Shown piece by piece: positions 1 to 10,890 of a stretch of 64,000 nt of DNA. The notes below the pieces were generated by a model. It was not told the origin of the DNA. It made no database searches and worked only from the letters and a program-made list of their open reading frames with translations. Position 1 is the stretch's first letter; each line of letters opens with the position of its first letter. The stretch is taken from assembly GCA_946122785.1 (NCBI GenBank), contig CAMGYJ010000011.1, forward strand, positions 40,078,513 through 40,142,512, read 5' to 3'. Both the position numbers and the translations under genes were made by a program. The DNA is from Linum tenue. Lineage: Eukaryota; Streptophyta; Magnoliopsida; Malpighiales; Linaceae.

Positions 1-84
1 AGTTCACACCTCTTCGAACATTGTTCAAACGAGGGTGTTTGAGTTTTGGGAATCTATGTTAAATTAAGAGTGCTCCTATATTTT
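1..84 (+). repeat. 3' flank of an off-window hevein/barwin-like copy
   Basis: This stretch matches the sequence downstream of copy 1 (about 10,800-10,880) and, in reverse, downstream of copy 3 (about 26,165-26,265). All three share a GAGGGTGTTTGAGTTTT-like core, then an AATCTA...TTAAATTA segment, then a GATCCTA-like segment. Since it marks the 3' end of each unit, another member of the family probably lies just left of the window. No coding sequence is present here. Confidence 0.6.
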
Positions 85-243
85 ATATTAGACATTATTT
101 TTAGTCATTTTTCATAATCTCTTATGTTAAAAAAACACTGTTAATAGTTTTTCGGTCAAACATTGAACTGCTTTTGTTGAAAATTATTTCTCTAAAAGTT
201 TTACTCGAAAGCTACTTCTGCAAAAGGAACAACAAAGCCAATC
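85..243. mobile_element. MITE fragment, hAT-like family with TTTGGCCC ends
   Basis: The body (a CATAATCTCTTATG-like block, then CAAACATTGAAC, then TCTCTAAAAG, ending AAGCCAATC) matches parts of the elements at about 48,397-49,338 and 52,879-53,310. Only one side is present. It separates the 3' flank at 1-84 from the distal promoter block at 244-393. Confidence 0.55.
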
Positions 244-393
244 TAGTCATGTGACATATATGCTTAGCTTCTAAAAGTCGGGTTGCATGTACTCTTGAAG
301 TCTTTCAAGAGTGTACAATGTAGCTTTCTTGTTCTAACCAATTAATTAATTTTGGTTTCACTTTCTTGTAGTTACCCCCAAGGGAGGGAGTAG
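244..393 (+). promoter_or_regulatory. Distal promoter block of copy 1, displaced by insertion
   Basis: It is similar to sequence upstream of copy 2 (about 14,290-14,460) and, reversed, upstream of copy 3 (about 28,020-28,150). Shared marks are TTGCATGTA, GTAGCTTTCTTGTT, an AATTAATTAATTTTGG tract and a purine-rich AGGGAGTAG. In copies 2 and 3 the block runs straight into the proximal promoter. For copy 1 the continuation (TAATCAGAATTCAGATTCAC) is at 8,361, after the insertion at 394-8,357. Confidence 0.6.
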
Positions 394-1044
394 GGAATTA
401 TTAGCGTGGTTACTCAATTTGAGTAATCACGGTAACTATCAAAATCTACACTTTTCATTATCTCTATTTCACCATATTTTTAAATTGACGGTTAATATTA
501 GATTAATGGTGATTTCTATATATTATTATAGCGCAAATCCTACTGCAACCCCGACCCATTCTTCATCAACCTCTCACTCCTTGCACCGCCACTATCGGCC
601 ACCCTCCCCTCTCTCCCTCGCACGCACTCCTCTTCACTCTCCTGTCCTGTGTGTCTCTCTCTCTCTTGGAGACGGACCGCTTCCGGCCACCCTCCCCTCT
701 GCCACCCTCATCCCCTCTCCTCCCTCCCTCGCACACCCCCTCCACTCTCTCTCTATGGGAGACGGTCGGGGAAGGGTGAGATGGTGGTAGTCTCTCTCTA
801 TCCCGACCCAGAGAACATAAAAAACCTAGATCTTAGTTTTTATTTTGTTTTGGTACTGTTTCGTTTGTTTTATAAAATGCCATAGTTTTGAATTTCATAA
901 TGTTATTGATTTAATATTTCTGTAATGGTATTGTTTTGATTTCACAGTAATAGTGATATTGGTTTGACTCTTCTAATGGTATATGTTGTTTCTTTTGGTA
1001 GTTTTAGTGTAATGATATTGTTTTACATAATTGTATTGATTTAT

Positions 1045-1417
1045 GGGCAATGTCTATTTTTTACCCAAACCTTTTTCAGATTCTTTTATTTTAACCAAAC
1101 CTATAGAAATTCTATTTATTATCCAAACGTATTATAATTTATCAAAGTCTGGGCATTCATTCTGTTACCGTTACTTATTTCGTCCACGTGAGAGGTGAGA
1201 TTTTGTTTTGTTTTTTGATAATCTTTTTATTAAAAATAGTAAATGATGGTATTCTGACCGCCGCGTAGGAAGTCAACTCATTATGGTCATACTTAGTCAG
1301 CATTACTAACAGAAAAGTTGACGAAGAGTTAACGTTTGGATAATTTTTAGGAATTCAATAGGTTTGGTTAAAATAAAAGAATCTAAAAAAGGTTTGGGTA
1401 AAAAATAGACATTGCCC
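1045..1417. mobile_element. Mutator-like MITE with long TIRs and 9-bp TSD
   Basis: The ends are inverted copies over roughly 80 bases, beginning GGGCAATGTCTATTTTTTAC and ending with its complement. The 9-bp direct repeat TTGATTTAT flanks it exactly (1,036-1,044 and 1,418-1,426). Long TIRs with a 9-bp duplication are the hallmark of Mutator-like elements. The 373-bp body has no ORF, so it is non-autonomous. Confidence 0.88.
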
Positions 1418-2752
1418 TTGATTTATTTCTGCAATGGTATTGATGTTTTTCAAAGTGGTAGTTGTTGTCTAATGAATTAGTATTGATTTCTTGTTTTATT
1501 TTTGCAGTAGTATTATTTCAATTGAACAATGACAAATAAAAGATTGGAAAAAAGAAGGAAGAGAGTCCTCATTGGAGATTGTGGGAGTTAGAGAAAGATA
1601 GAGAAAAATTATAATTAATATATTTTTGTAACTTCCTAAAATGACATTGTAATTTAATAAAAAAAATCACTTTCGCGCACGCCTCTGGTTTTAGGCAGGT
1701 AACCGCTCCGCTTTCACATGATAGGTGGCCTCCATCTTATCGGCGTCGTTTGACTGTGCTCTCTGACGGTTGAGCGCTTCGTGCACCTCCTCCCTATCTC
1801 TCTGCCCTATCTCCCTTGCCTCACTCAACTCTCGCTCCTGTACCCTCCGCTATTGTTGTCGCACTGCTTTTAAGTTGTTCATCAAATCCCTCCTCCCAGT
1901 TCTAGCCAGCGGTTCTCATCGCCGCTGATGTCGCCTCCGCTCTTATTCAACTTTCCTGCTCCTAGTTCCAGGCTGCGTAAGAATTGGCGTTGCGGTTGGT
2001 GATCGGAAGTTCGGGGTACAGGTGGCGGGTAACCTGTTGTACGTGCAGGAGAGACTGATAGTCTAGTTCTTTGCTACCGCCAATCCGCCAATCTCCCATT
2101 GCTTTATTGGTCCTTTTGATGTGGTCTTAAGACTACATTGGGCAATTCTGATGCTTTTGTGGGGTTTTCAGGGCATTGTGTTTTAGGTTTAGTCTTTGGC
2201 CGTTTGTATGGAGATATTTCTCATTTTTATGGAGTTCATGACTCTTCAATTTGCAATGTGTATTTTCATTTTGTTACTAATGTTTTTTGGTTGTGGCGAC
2301 ATGCATTTGATCAGCCGGATGGTTATTGCGAACGATTCGGTACACTCTTTTGGAGGTGTCATTCGGAAGAAAATAAAGGTGTTGTGATCATCTTCCGGCG
2401 AGCTTCGTTTCATTTCGCTTTTCGTAGGTAATTTAGGGCTCCCCATATCGTGGCAACACAAGCCCTCTAATCGTTGGTTCAACATCTGTTGTCCAACGTT
2501 TGTCTTATTTTGACCTGCAAAGGTCATATGTATATTCATATCTTGCTATTCCTCTTTCGAATATCTATGACTAAAAATTAAATAATTAAAAAACTTTCTG
2601 TCATACTACATTTGCCCTCGATTGATCGAGAAGTTTAGCTCCGAAAGTCTAGGAGCGGCGGGAAATTGAGCAACGACGAGCAAACTAGGGTTTTCTCGAG
2701 CACCCTTGTCGGCGGTGCCTAAGTCGCTGGCTGGGGATAACATGGACACAAT

Positions 2753-4436
2753 ATGGCTCCCGAAACGATGGCGGGCCAACGACGACCTCCCTCCGCGTCA
2801 TCGTCGCCCAACCTGAAGGGTGATCGTGAGGCTCAACAAACTAAGAAGAGGCTGAAGCAAACATCGGGCTGCTTGGAGACAAAAGTAGGCGAGGATACTA
2901 GTTCGATAAAGGCGCCGCTGGTGGGTCAAGGAACCAATTCACAGGCAATGTCGCAACCGTCATCTTGGGGAACCGGGACGGGAATTGCGAGAAGACTTTT
3001 TAGTGAGACTGTGAAAACAGACATGTGGTATGTTGTTCATTCGGATTCGGAGGATGTCAGTGCTGTTATACGTCAGGATGGCCTTGAAGCGGGGTTCGAG
3101 GGCGAAGTGGATCCCAAGTGTCCTCCGATCCACTTCACCGCCGCTGAGGAAAGGCTATTCTGTCGAAACTGGCGATCCGCCCTTGTGGTAAAAGATTTGG
3201 GAAGATCAGTCTCTTATACACTCATGCTGAAACATCTACAGACCATATGGGCTAAAGATGGAGCTATTCTGGTCACGTCGGAAAAAAATGAGTATTTTCT
3301 AGTGCGCTTCGCCAGTGGAGTGGACTATGAAAGAGCAGTTACAGGAGGGTCATGGTTGGTAGGGGATAATTACCTCACTGTGCATCCTTGGATGGATGAT
3401 TTTTGACCCTTATAACCACGAGATTTCATCAATGTTGGTTTGGGCTAGATTACTGGAGATGCCCATTCAATATTTCCACCCTGTTGCAGTTATGAAAATC
3501 GGTCAACATATTGGGAAACCCATTCGGGTTGATCATGTGACGAGCATGGGAGCAAGGAGCGATTATGCCCGTGTTTGCGTCCAAGTGGATATCACGAAAC
3601 CCCTACTTTCACAGTTCACGATCCATGGGAAGAAATATTTTATCTAGTACGAGGGACTCGAGAATATATGTCTCTAGTGTGGCACGTACTTCGCCCGAGC
3701 TAGATGCTCGTGCTCTTTTCCGGCAGAGACAATGCAGACGGAGGAGCATGTGAAAGCACTGACAGCTCCAGTTGCGGAGGAACCTACTGGACATTATGGT
3801 GAGTGGATGATAGCAAAACAAAGGCCATGAACGAAAAAGCAAAACGCGGGGCCTAGCCAAGCAAGGACCAACCATGGCATTGAGAAAATACAGATGAATG
3901 GAAGTGTGTTTGGCTCCCGGTTTGACGTGCTATCTGATGACAAGGTGACTCCTACGAAGACCACAGTGGACGGAGTTGGGGAAAAAGAGGTATCTATGGG
4001 GGAAAACAATCCGATATGAGAGCTAAGGGTAAAGCTTTGTTGACCCAGGCCGCTGTTCCCATGCAGCCGACTAGTGGAAAAAGTAAGGTAGTGACCGAGA
4101 TTTCCCATGGACATAGCATTGAAGCAGGGACATCGAAGGAAAAGACATCAGCGACACCTATCATACCCACTACCTTCACGTCAGCTACTGGAAAGGATAC
4201 TAATAGCATGCATGGCATGTAGGAGTTCCCAATCACGATTGATGCGATAATGACAACAGCAGTCGAAGAGGTTATGCAGCGTAGCAGCAATACACAGCCC
4301 GAACCACTTGAATTACGAAGGCCTAAGTCCCTAGTGGATGAAGATGGTCGGGCAGTTAATGTTGTGAATGAACAACTGATTCTGAATGATATCGAGAGTT
4401 CGGTGGCAAGCCACGGATCGGAGGCTGTCACTGTCT
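2753..4436 (+). pseudogene. LINE 1 ORF1 (DUF4283-type, gag-like), frameshifted
   Basis: The first frame (2,753-3,406) has a basic low-complexity N-terminus and then a DUF4283-like domain containing RNWRSALVVKDLG, HLQTIWA and FLVRFASGVDYERA, ending near GDNYLTVHPW. The protein continues in another frame from about 3,396 with LVWARLLEMPIQYF and GKPIRVD, typical of the region before the zinc knuckle. The knuckle is degenerate near 3,650-3,710. The rest to about 4,436 is hydrophilic and broken by several stops. In plant L1s this protein binds RNA and accompanies the LINE transcript. Family assignment rests on motif recognition; the disruption is directly visible. Confidence 0.8.
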
Positions 4437-4480
4437 AACCTTCTATGTGCTTCATTGGATTCGCCTTCCCATTTCACTTA

Positions 4481-7400
4481 ATGGTTAAGATATTTACATG
4501 GAATTGCAGAGGTGCAGGGAGCAAACGCTTCTTGAGAGTTTTTAAGGAATATAAACGAAGGTATTCTCCGGGAATTGTTGTTATAGTGGAATTAAGGATC
4601 AGTGGTGATAGAGCTACTGAAGTTGTTGAGAAGTTGGGTATGATAAGTATCTCGTGGTCGATGCGGTGGGCTTTGCAGGGGGTATCTAGCTATCCTGGGA
4701 TTCTGGAATGGTCACAACTAAGGAAGCCGATAGATCGGCACAGTTTCTTCATGTACAAGTTAAGTTCGGGTTGCAGAGTTTGTTCCTCACGGAGATTTAT
4801 TCTAACCCGGTACTCATTCAACGCCGGGCGTTGTAGCCCTCAATCCGGAATATAACGGAAGATTTGGTGGAGCCATGGCTCCTTGCGGGTGACTTTAATT
4901 CTATCCTCCAGCCTAGCGATAAGTTTGGAGGAGCCCTTTTTTATGCCAGTCGTGCTAGTGAGTTCTAGGACTGCGTACTTCATGCTGGGCTGGTGGACCT
5001 TGGATTTACGGGTCCTACTTTTACTTGGTTTCAGGCAGGGGTGAAAGAGCGTCTTGATCGAGGGCTTCCTAATTCCGCCTGGACCTCAATGTTCCCGGAT
5101 ACCACGGTCTGTCACCTCCCTCGTGTTAGGAGTGCCCATAGGCCTCTCCTGCTGAATTGTGTCCAAATTACCAGGCACCAGGACCAAAACCGTTCAAGTT
5201 TTTAGCTGCCTGGTTGATGCATGATAATTTTGCGGCCATGGTAACCCGCTCATGGGGACAGGGAAGTGATTTTCTATCATCTATTATGGAATTCACAAAT
5301 GAAGCTAGAGATTGGAATACCAATGTGTTCGAACATATTCTGAAGAAGAAGAGCTCGCTACTAGCCAAGATTGAGCGGATCAAATGGAGAGTTGGGGGGG
5401 ACTTGGATGATTTGGGGCTAAGGCAAGCTAGAGAGGAGCTGGAAGACATCCTGCTTCAGGAAGAGTTGCTTTGGTGTCAAAAATATTGCTTGGATTGGAT
5501 TGCTTCTTGGAATCGAAATACAAAGTACTTTCACCCAAGAACAGTTGCTAGACGGCGACGAAATAGAGTTACAGCCCTCAAGAATAATATGGGAGGTTGG
5601 GTGGAGGATCAGATTACTCTAGTTGAGATGGCAAGACAGTTCTTTGAAGTGTTATACACCAATGACAGAGAGCCAACCCACCACTTACTGGCGATGTTCC
5701 AGACCCTCTCGGCAGCTTGCTGGCTGCCGCTTGATAGCCTCATCACCATGGAAGAGCTATTCCGGGCAGTCAAGGCAATGGGAGATCTCAAGTCTCCTGG
5801 CCCGGACGTTTTGAACCCTCTTTTCTTTCAGCGGAACTGGAGTTTGGTAGGTCCTACAATCTTGAACTTTGTGGAATCCTGCTGATCCAATCCAGCTAGG
5901 ATTGGTGAGGTGAATGCGACGGTCGTGGCCCTCATTCCCAAAGTGGGGCGCCCGACAAATATCAAGAAATTCCGCCCTATCAGTTTTTTCAATGTAACTT
6001 ATAAGATGATCACAAAGTGCCTGGCAGAGAGGCTGAAGCCACTCATGCCTAAACCGGTGCACGAGACCCATACCAGGGCCGCCATATTACTGATAATACT
6101 TGTGTTTTGCAGGAAGTTGTACATTCAATGCGTGCTAAGAAAGGAAAGAAGTGTTGGATGGTCCTAAAACTTGACCTTGCTAAGGCGTATGATCGTATAA
6201 AGTCGAGCTCTGTGATAGAGACTTTGGAGGCACTGGGCGTGCCTCGAAGCCTTACGGAGGTTACCATCAGCTGTATATCATCCGCGATTATGCAAATTTA
6301 GTGGAATGGTGGTCTCACGGAATCTTTTTCTCCATCAAGAGGGCTTAGACAGGGCTGTTACCCTCTGTATGGAGCGGCTAGGACATCTTATTACGGCAGC
6401 AGTGGAGCGGGGAGAGTGGCTGACCGTTCAATTTTCACATGAGGGCCCCCGTCTCTCACATCTCTTCTTTGCTGATGATTTTATTCTATTTGGTGTGGCA
6501 TCCTTGTCGCAGGTGCAGGCGATCATGGCTTGTCTTGATGAGTATGGTGTGAATCAGACGAAGTCGAGGGTTTATTTTTCTAAGAATGTAACAAGTACGG
6601 AGGCCACCAGCCTTAGCGATGCACTAGGTATACCCGTTACATCTAATCTGGGAAGGTACTTGGGAGTTCCAGTCATTCACGACCGAGTCTCGAAGGCGAC
6701 TTATACTGAGCTCATAGACCGAATTGACACGAGATTGGCGGGCTGGAAAGTCAGATCACTCTCCCTGGCGGGTCAAATTACATTGGCACAATTGGTACTT
6801 TCGTCCCTTCTAGCCTTTGGGCTCAAGTCATCAGGAGGAAGTACTTGAGAAGAACTGAAAATGGCTGGAGGGTTAGGGAAGAAGGCCGCCTTTCTAATTT
6901 TTGGAGAGGGTTAATCCGAGTTCTACATCTCATCCCGGAAGGGACAATGTGGAATGTCAATAGTGATTTGCAGGTTTGCTTCTGGATGGACAGGTGGCTC
7001 ACTGATGGCCCTCCTTTGGCCTCTGCTGTACACGACCTCCCACATGTGGCCCGTGACTTGACATTAGCGGATTTGATACTTAATGGTGACTGGAACCTAC
7101 CTTTCATTCGAAGGTTTCTCCCTGAAGAAGTATTTGTCCAATTGCGCCTACATCCAGTCCCTGTGGGAAACACGCCAGACATCCCTTTTTGGCGTTACTC
7201 GGACTTGGTCAATTTCACTTTGAAGACTGCCCATGAGCTACGAGAGAAGGCGAAGATCCTGAGTAGTCCCACCCTGTATGGAAGAAGGCATGGAGGTTTC
7301 AAAGCCCTCAGCGCAAGAAGACGTTCCTGTGGTTGGCATTGCATGGTCGGCTTCTCACGAACAATGAGAGAGCTCGGCTCCACCTAACACAGTCTGACCA

Positions 7401-8206
7401 CTTCCCAGTCTGTGGCGGAGGACCCAAATCGATTGTCCACATTATATGGGATTTTCCCTATGCAAGAGGAGTTAGGTCGTTTTTGTAGCAGGATGAGCCA
7501 GACTCAGACTTCTTTGAACCAGATAGTAGGCGATGTTTCCTATATTATTTGAGTGGACGAGGTAAAGTGCTGGATGCTTCCCTGTTTGGCATTCTCTATT
7601 GGAACTGTGGAAAAACATGAATGATTGGGTCTTTGAGGAAGTGATCTCATCAATGGAAGGATTGGCATCAAGCGCAAAGCACTTACGGGAGCAGACTGAC
7701 CTTGCATTTTCCAAAGCACAGGAACTCATGGATGGGACTAGGCAACGGGACATCTGCATGATTACCTGGCAACATCCTCCATCGGGCTGGATGCAGTTAA
7801 CACTGACGGTTCGGTGGTTCCAGCTCTTGGACGCGCTATAGTGGGCGGAATTATTAGAGGCAGCGATGGGGGATTTGTTAAGGCCTTTGCTTTTAATCTA
7901 GGAGGAGGGTCGATCACACACGCTGAACTAGGTGAGATCTCCCAAGGATTGCAAATTGCGTGGGAGGCCGGGGGTTGGAAAGTCAAGCTGCAGACTGATT
8001 CGGCAGCAGCGATATCCCTCCTACGGCTGGACTAAATGAATCATCCACATTACAGTATGATAGCCGCTATCCGCAGATTATTGGTGAGGGATTGGGAGGT
8101 TAGTATTGATCATGTTTTTCGAGAGGGTAATTATGTTGATTATATGGCCTCTGTTGGCCACAACCTTTCTGTTGGAGTGCATCTGTTTGACACTCCGAAC
8201 CCATAG
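4481..8206 (+). pseudogene. LINE 1 ORF2 (endonuclease-RT-RNase H), broken
   Basis: It starts at the ATG giving MVKIFTWNCRGAGSKRF, the conserved N-terminus of plant L1 apurinic endonucleases. An LLAGDFNSIL motif follows near 4,885 in another frame. Reverse transcriptase parts include a PGPD-like stretch near 5,800, a KFRPISFFNVTYK block near 5,970 and the FFADD catalytic motif near 6,466-6,480. A C-terminal RNase H runs from about 7,790 (VNTDGSV, then a THAELGEI-like stretch and LQTDSAAA) and, after an in-frame TAA at 8,032-8,034, continues to the TAG at 8,204-8,206. Several frame changes and stops show it is dead. The homologous stretch in LINE 2 is better preserved. Confidence 0.85.
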
Positions 8207-8588
8207 TTCAGCTATTGGTTGATGTACGATCTCATTAGGGTTGAAATATCCCGAGCTATCAATATATAAGGGTTAGATTGCCCCCTCTGCACTCTGTCTA
8301 AAAAAAAAAAAAAGATTGCCCTTAGTAACCATGAGTAGTAATCACTATAACTGCTCCTAGTAATCAGAATTCAGATTCACACATACGCTCCCTCCGCGGG
8401 CCGCTCAATATATTCTTATTTGGCAACAATGTGCCAAGCGGCTCTAGCTAAGCAGAGTTACCTTGTTTCCACGGCACATGCTTCTTCCAGCTGATCAGAT
8501 CTTATCGATAGCTCCAAATTGACCCATTAATAAATTGATTAAGAACCCAACACAAGCAAGACAAATCAAACCATTGCGGACGTTGCAT

Positions 8589-8596
8589 TATAAATA
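8589..8596 (+). promoter_or_regulatory. TATA box of hevein/barwin-like copy 1
   Basis: TATAAATA lies 75 bp before the ATG at 8,671, in the context TTGCATTATAAATAGAAGC. The same context occurs before copy 2 (14,553-14,560). The leader between the box and the ATG, including an AAAAAAAGCCACACTG stretch and GAGAAATTAAGATCG before the ATG, is nearly identical in the copies. Confidence 0.65.
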
Positions 8597-8670
8597 GAAG
8601 CAAGTAATTAATCATGTACGTCGTGCAATCAACAAAAAAAGCCACACTGTAAACAGAGAAATTAAGATCG

Positions 8671-10657
8671 ATGAAGCCACTTATGTTCATGTTCATTGTT
8701 GCAGTTGTAGCGATTCTGGGCGCTGCTGCTGCCGAACTGGAGGATCATACATGCACAGCCTGCGAGCCCTATACTGACTGCTCCTACTGTGACCAAGCGG
8801 CAGGGCGGTGTTGCAGTTGGACCTATTATTGTGGAGCCGGCGATCTTTACTGTAAGCCTTGTTATGACGATCGGGGGAACAGCATACATCCTTGTAATTG
8901 CTACGATGACTTGTGTGATAATTTGGACCAAGGAGAACAGCATGCAATCGCGAATTACACCCTCTATAATGCTACGCTTGTTGCTGCTACTAGTCGTCGT
9001 CGTCATCATCAGGAAAGTGGTGATTACGTTCTACTTGCCACCTACGACCGCAACTTAAGCATGAATACAACATCATCAGTCCATGAGTATGTTGCTGCGG
9101 CGATATGTGGACCGTCGTCATCGTCATCATCAACTCATGTTTCGGCCACCATCCTTCCCAGACAGTGCCTACAGGTATATGAAACCGTACTGGATATTGT
9201 ACCAAAAAAATCACCGGTATGATATTTTACGATAAAATCGTGATTTAATTGTAGTTCAACTGTTAGACAGTTAAATACCGCCTACCAATTTAGCTTCCGA
9301 TACTGGTATTTCGTGGTTGAACTGCCGGTACGGTACAGTTTCATGGACCATGCTTTTAAGCTGGAATAAGTCTGAGATTTTACGATTTTGGAGAAATCAC
9401 TCAAATTAAGTTTGAATGACCAACAAATCGACCATAGTTGTTAAATTGCAATTGAATTTTGGGGTGATGACTACCAAATTTAATTAGTATAGGAGACCAA
9501 CTATAATTAATCAAGGTCTGTGTACAAATATGAAACTAATATGTGGGGCCGGTGCCATGTTTTTTCTTTATGGATGGATGTGTGCAAGTCTACTTATATA
9601 CTGTTAGTAGAGTTGGTAAATAGATTGGATTCATTGATTGGTGTATTGGACTGATGAATAGTGGTTTGGACTCATGGATCCAAGTGACATCTACATAATG
9701 GATCAATATAAATTTTTTGAAAATTTATGTACTAAAATGTCATAAAAAATTATAGATACCAAAATATAAATTTTTTATAATATTTTCATCATAAAATTAG
9801 AATTTAGGCATCAAAATATAAAATATACAAAGTCTAGGTATAAACTTTAAATTTTCAAATATATATGAATCCAATATGTGAATCTTACAATCCAATTGGA
9901 TTTGAATTGCATGGACAGGGTTAGCTGAAATTTTAGTACATGATTTGGATTGGTGGATTGGATTCAAATTGGCATCTCTAATTGTTAGGGTGAAAGACAA
10001 ACACGATTGGAGGTGTGATAGAATTACCTCTTTGGAGTGTTATCTGCACAACCATAACTGTTGATATGATTAAACTTCCCTAAGGAGTTCCTTTAATGTT
10101 AAAATTTAAAACTAACGACTTTTAGATTTCGGAGATTGAGTTTTGGAGAAGAAAATTGGAATAATATGAAATAATGAAGACTTCTGGTGGCAATAAGCTT
10201 TATCTTGTGGAAACAACACCCTCCTCAAAGGTTGCTTCATTTCAAAACAATCAAATAAACAATTATTTATCCCAAAACTAATTAATTAATTAACGGTAAA
10301 AAAGTTCTTACTTCAAACCACAACATGCAAACAACTAATTGCGTATGACACACAGAATTTACAAAAACTCACTAATCACTCAAGCAATAATGCAATTTGG
10401 AAATGATTTTATTAACACACTTACTTTTCTTTTGTTTCAATATAGTATTTCTAGAGACTAACTCTTAACAATTGCACGATTTTATTGTGGTTATATAGGT
10501 GACGAATCTCGAAAATGGGAAACAAGCAATGGTGAGAATTATTGATAAACAAAACTGTCGCAGTACAAGTTTGGTATTTGCCTATGAATTTTTTCAACAA
10601 CTCGAGGCCACCTTTCAATCAACTACAAACATGTACATTGCATTGAAAATTAACTAG
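8671..10657 (+). CDS. Hevein/barwin-like secreted protein, copy 1 (two exons, altered C-terminus)
   Basis: Exon 1 is 8,671-9,174 and exon 2 is 10,499-10,657, joined in phase 0 with GT (9,175) and AG (10,497-10,498) boundaries; 220 residues. Residues 1-22 are a signal peptide with an AAAAE cleavage region. Residues about 24-75 are Cys-rich; RCCSWTYYCGAGDLYC keeps the hevein CCSx4CGx4YC spacing although one hevein Gly is Tyr. From IANYTLYN on, the protein resembles barwin, with an ICGP site and CLQ|VTNLENGKQ across the splice, then VRIIDKQNC. Such proteins (prohevein, class I PR-4) are secreted or vacuolar and act in wound and pathogen responses. A 25-bp deletion in exon 2 just after QQL shifts the frame, removing the conserved GHLSISYKHVHC end and giving an unrelated tail to the TAG at 10,655. 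Family call is from motifs; function is inferred and may be lost. Confidence 0.72.
9179..9343. mobile_element. Possible MITE in copy 1 intron
   Basis: The copy 1 intron has extra sequence just after the donor that copies 2 and 3 lack. Its ends are imperfect inverted repeats: ATGAAACCGTACTG near 9,179 and, read in reverse from 9,343, CATGAAACTGTACCG. No clear target duplication was found. Flanking intron sequence resumes similarity with copy 2 at GCTGGAATAAGTCTG. Confidence 0.35.
9608..9980. mobile_element. hAT-type MITE in copy 1 intron
   Basis: The ends are TAGAGTTGGTAAAT and, inverted, TAGAGATGCCAATT. They are flanked by 8-bp repeats differing at one base (ACTGTTAG at 9,600-9,607, ATTGTTAG at 9,981-9,988). 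An 8-bp duplication and TAG-starting TIRs fit hAT elements. It helps explain why this intron is 1,324 bp while those of copies 2 and 3 are 281 and 427 bp. Confidence 0.72.
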
Positions 10658-10789
10658 CACAACTACATGTCTATTGTCTACATCAATATGTACAATGATG
10701 TATGAGTGTTATGCTGGGGAAACTTCAGGGTGTTGATTTTATTGGTTTGAGCTTCTGACTTCTGGAAATGAAGACGATAATTTCTCGAT

Positions 10790-10890
10790 TCACATATCTT
10801 AGAATATTGTTCGAACGAGGGTGTTTGAGTTTTAGGAATCTACATTAAATTAGGAATGATCCTATTGAGATTCCTCAAGAGAGCTCAGCA
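10790..10890 (+). repeat. Conserved 3' flank of copy 1 unit
   Basis: The block around GAATATTGTTCGAACGAGGG, continuing to GATCCTATTGAGATTCCTC, is shared with 1-84 and with the 3' flank of copy 3. It shows the duplication unit extended well past the stop codon. Confidence 0.6.

Larger units (their letters stand above)
2640..8313 (+). mobile_element. L1-type LINE (LINE 1), degenerate
   Basis: It contains a DUF4283-type ORF1, an endonuclease/reverse transcriptase/RNase H ORF2 and a 14-base poly-A tail at 8,300-8,313, in plant L1 order. The left boundary is uncertain. The GC-rich leader could begin as far left as about 1,670, and I found no convincing target duplication. Many frameshifts and stops make it inactive. 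It sits inside the composite element upstream of hevein/barwin-like copy 1. Confidence 0.85.
394..8357. mobile_element. Composite TIR element split by a LINE and a MITE
   Basis: The left end (GGAATTATTAGCGTGGTTAC) and the inverted right end (GGAGCAGTTATAGTGATTAC) agree at about 13 of 20 bases. They are flanked by TAG (391-393 and 8,358-8,360). The uninterrupted site can be read upstream of copy 3, where GGGAGTAG runs directly into CTAGTATTCAGAATTC. Inside are a CT-rich tract (540-760), a 373-bp MITE and a LINE. From 1,640 to 2,750 there is no supported gene; its GC-rich part may be the LINE leader. Element class is uncertain; the short duplication and TIRs would suit a Harbinger-like MITE. 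Confidence 0.45.

Noticed and set aside
419..885. ORFs in the CT-rich tract inside the composite element
   Set aside because: Low-complexity Pro/Ser/Leu reading of (CTCTCC)-type sequence.
8314..8335. Target duplication of LINE 1 (GATTGCCCTTAGTAACC after its poly-A)
   Set aside because: No matching copy at any plausible left end; ATTGCCCTT at 1,411 belongs to the MITE end.
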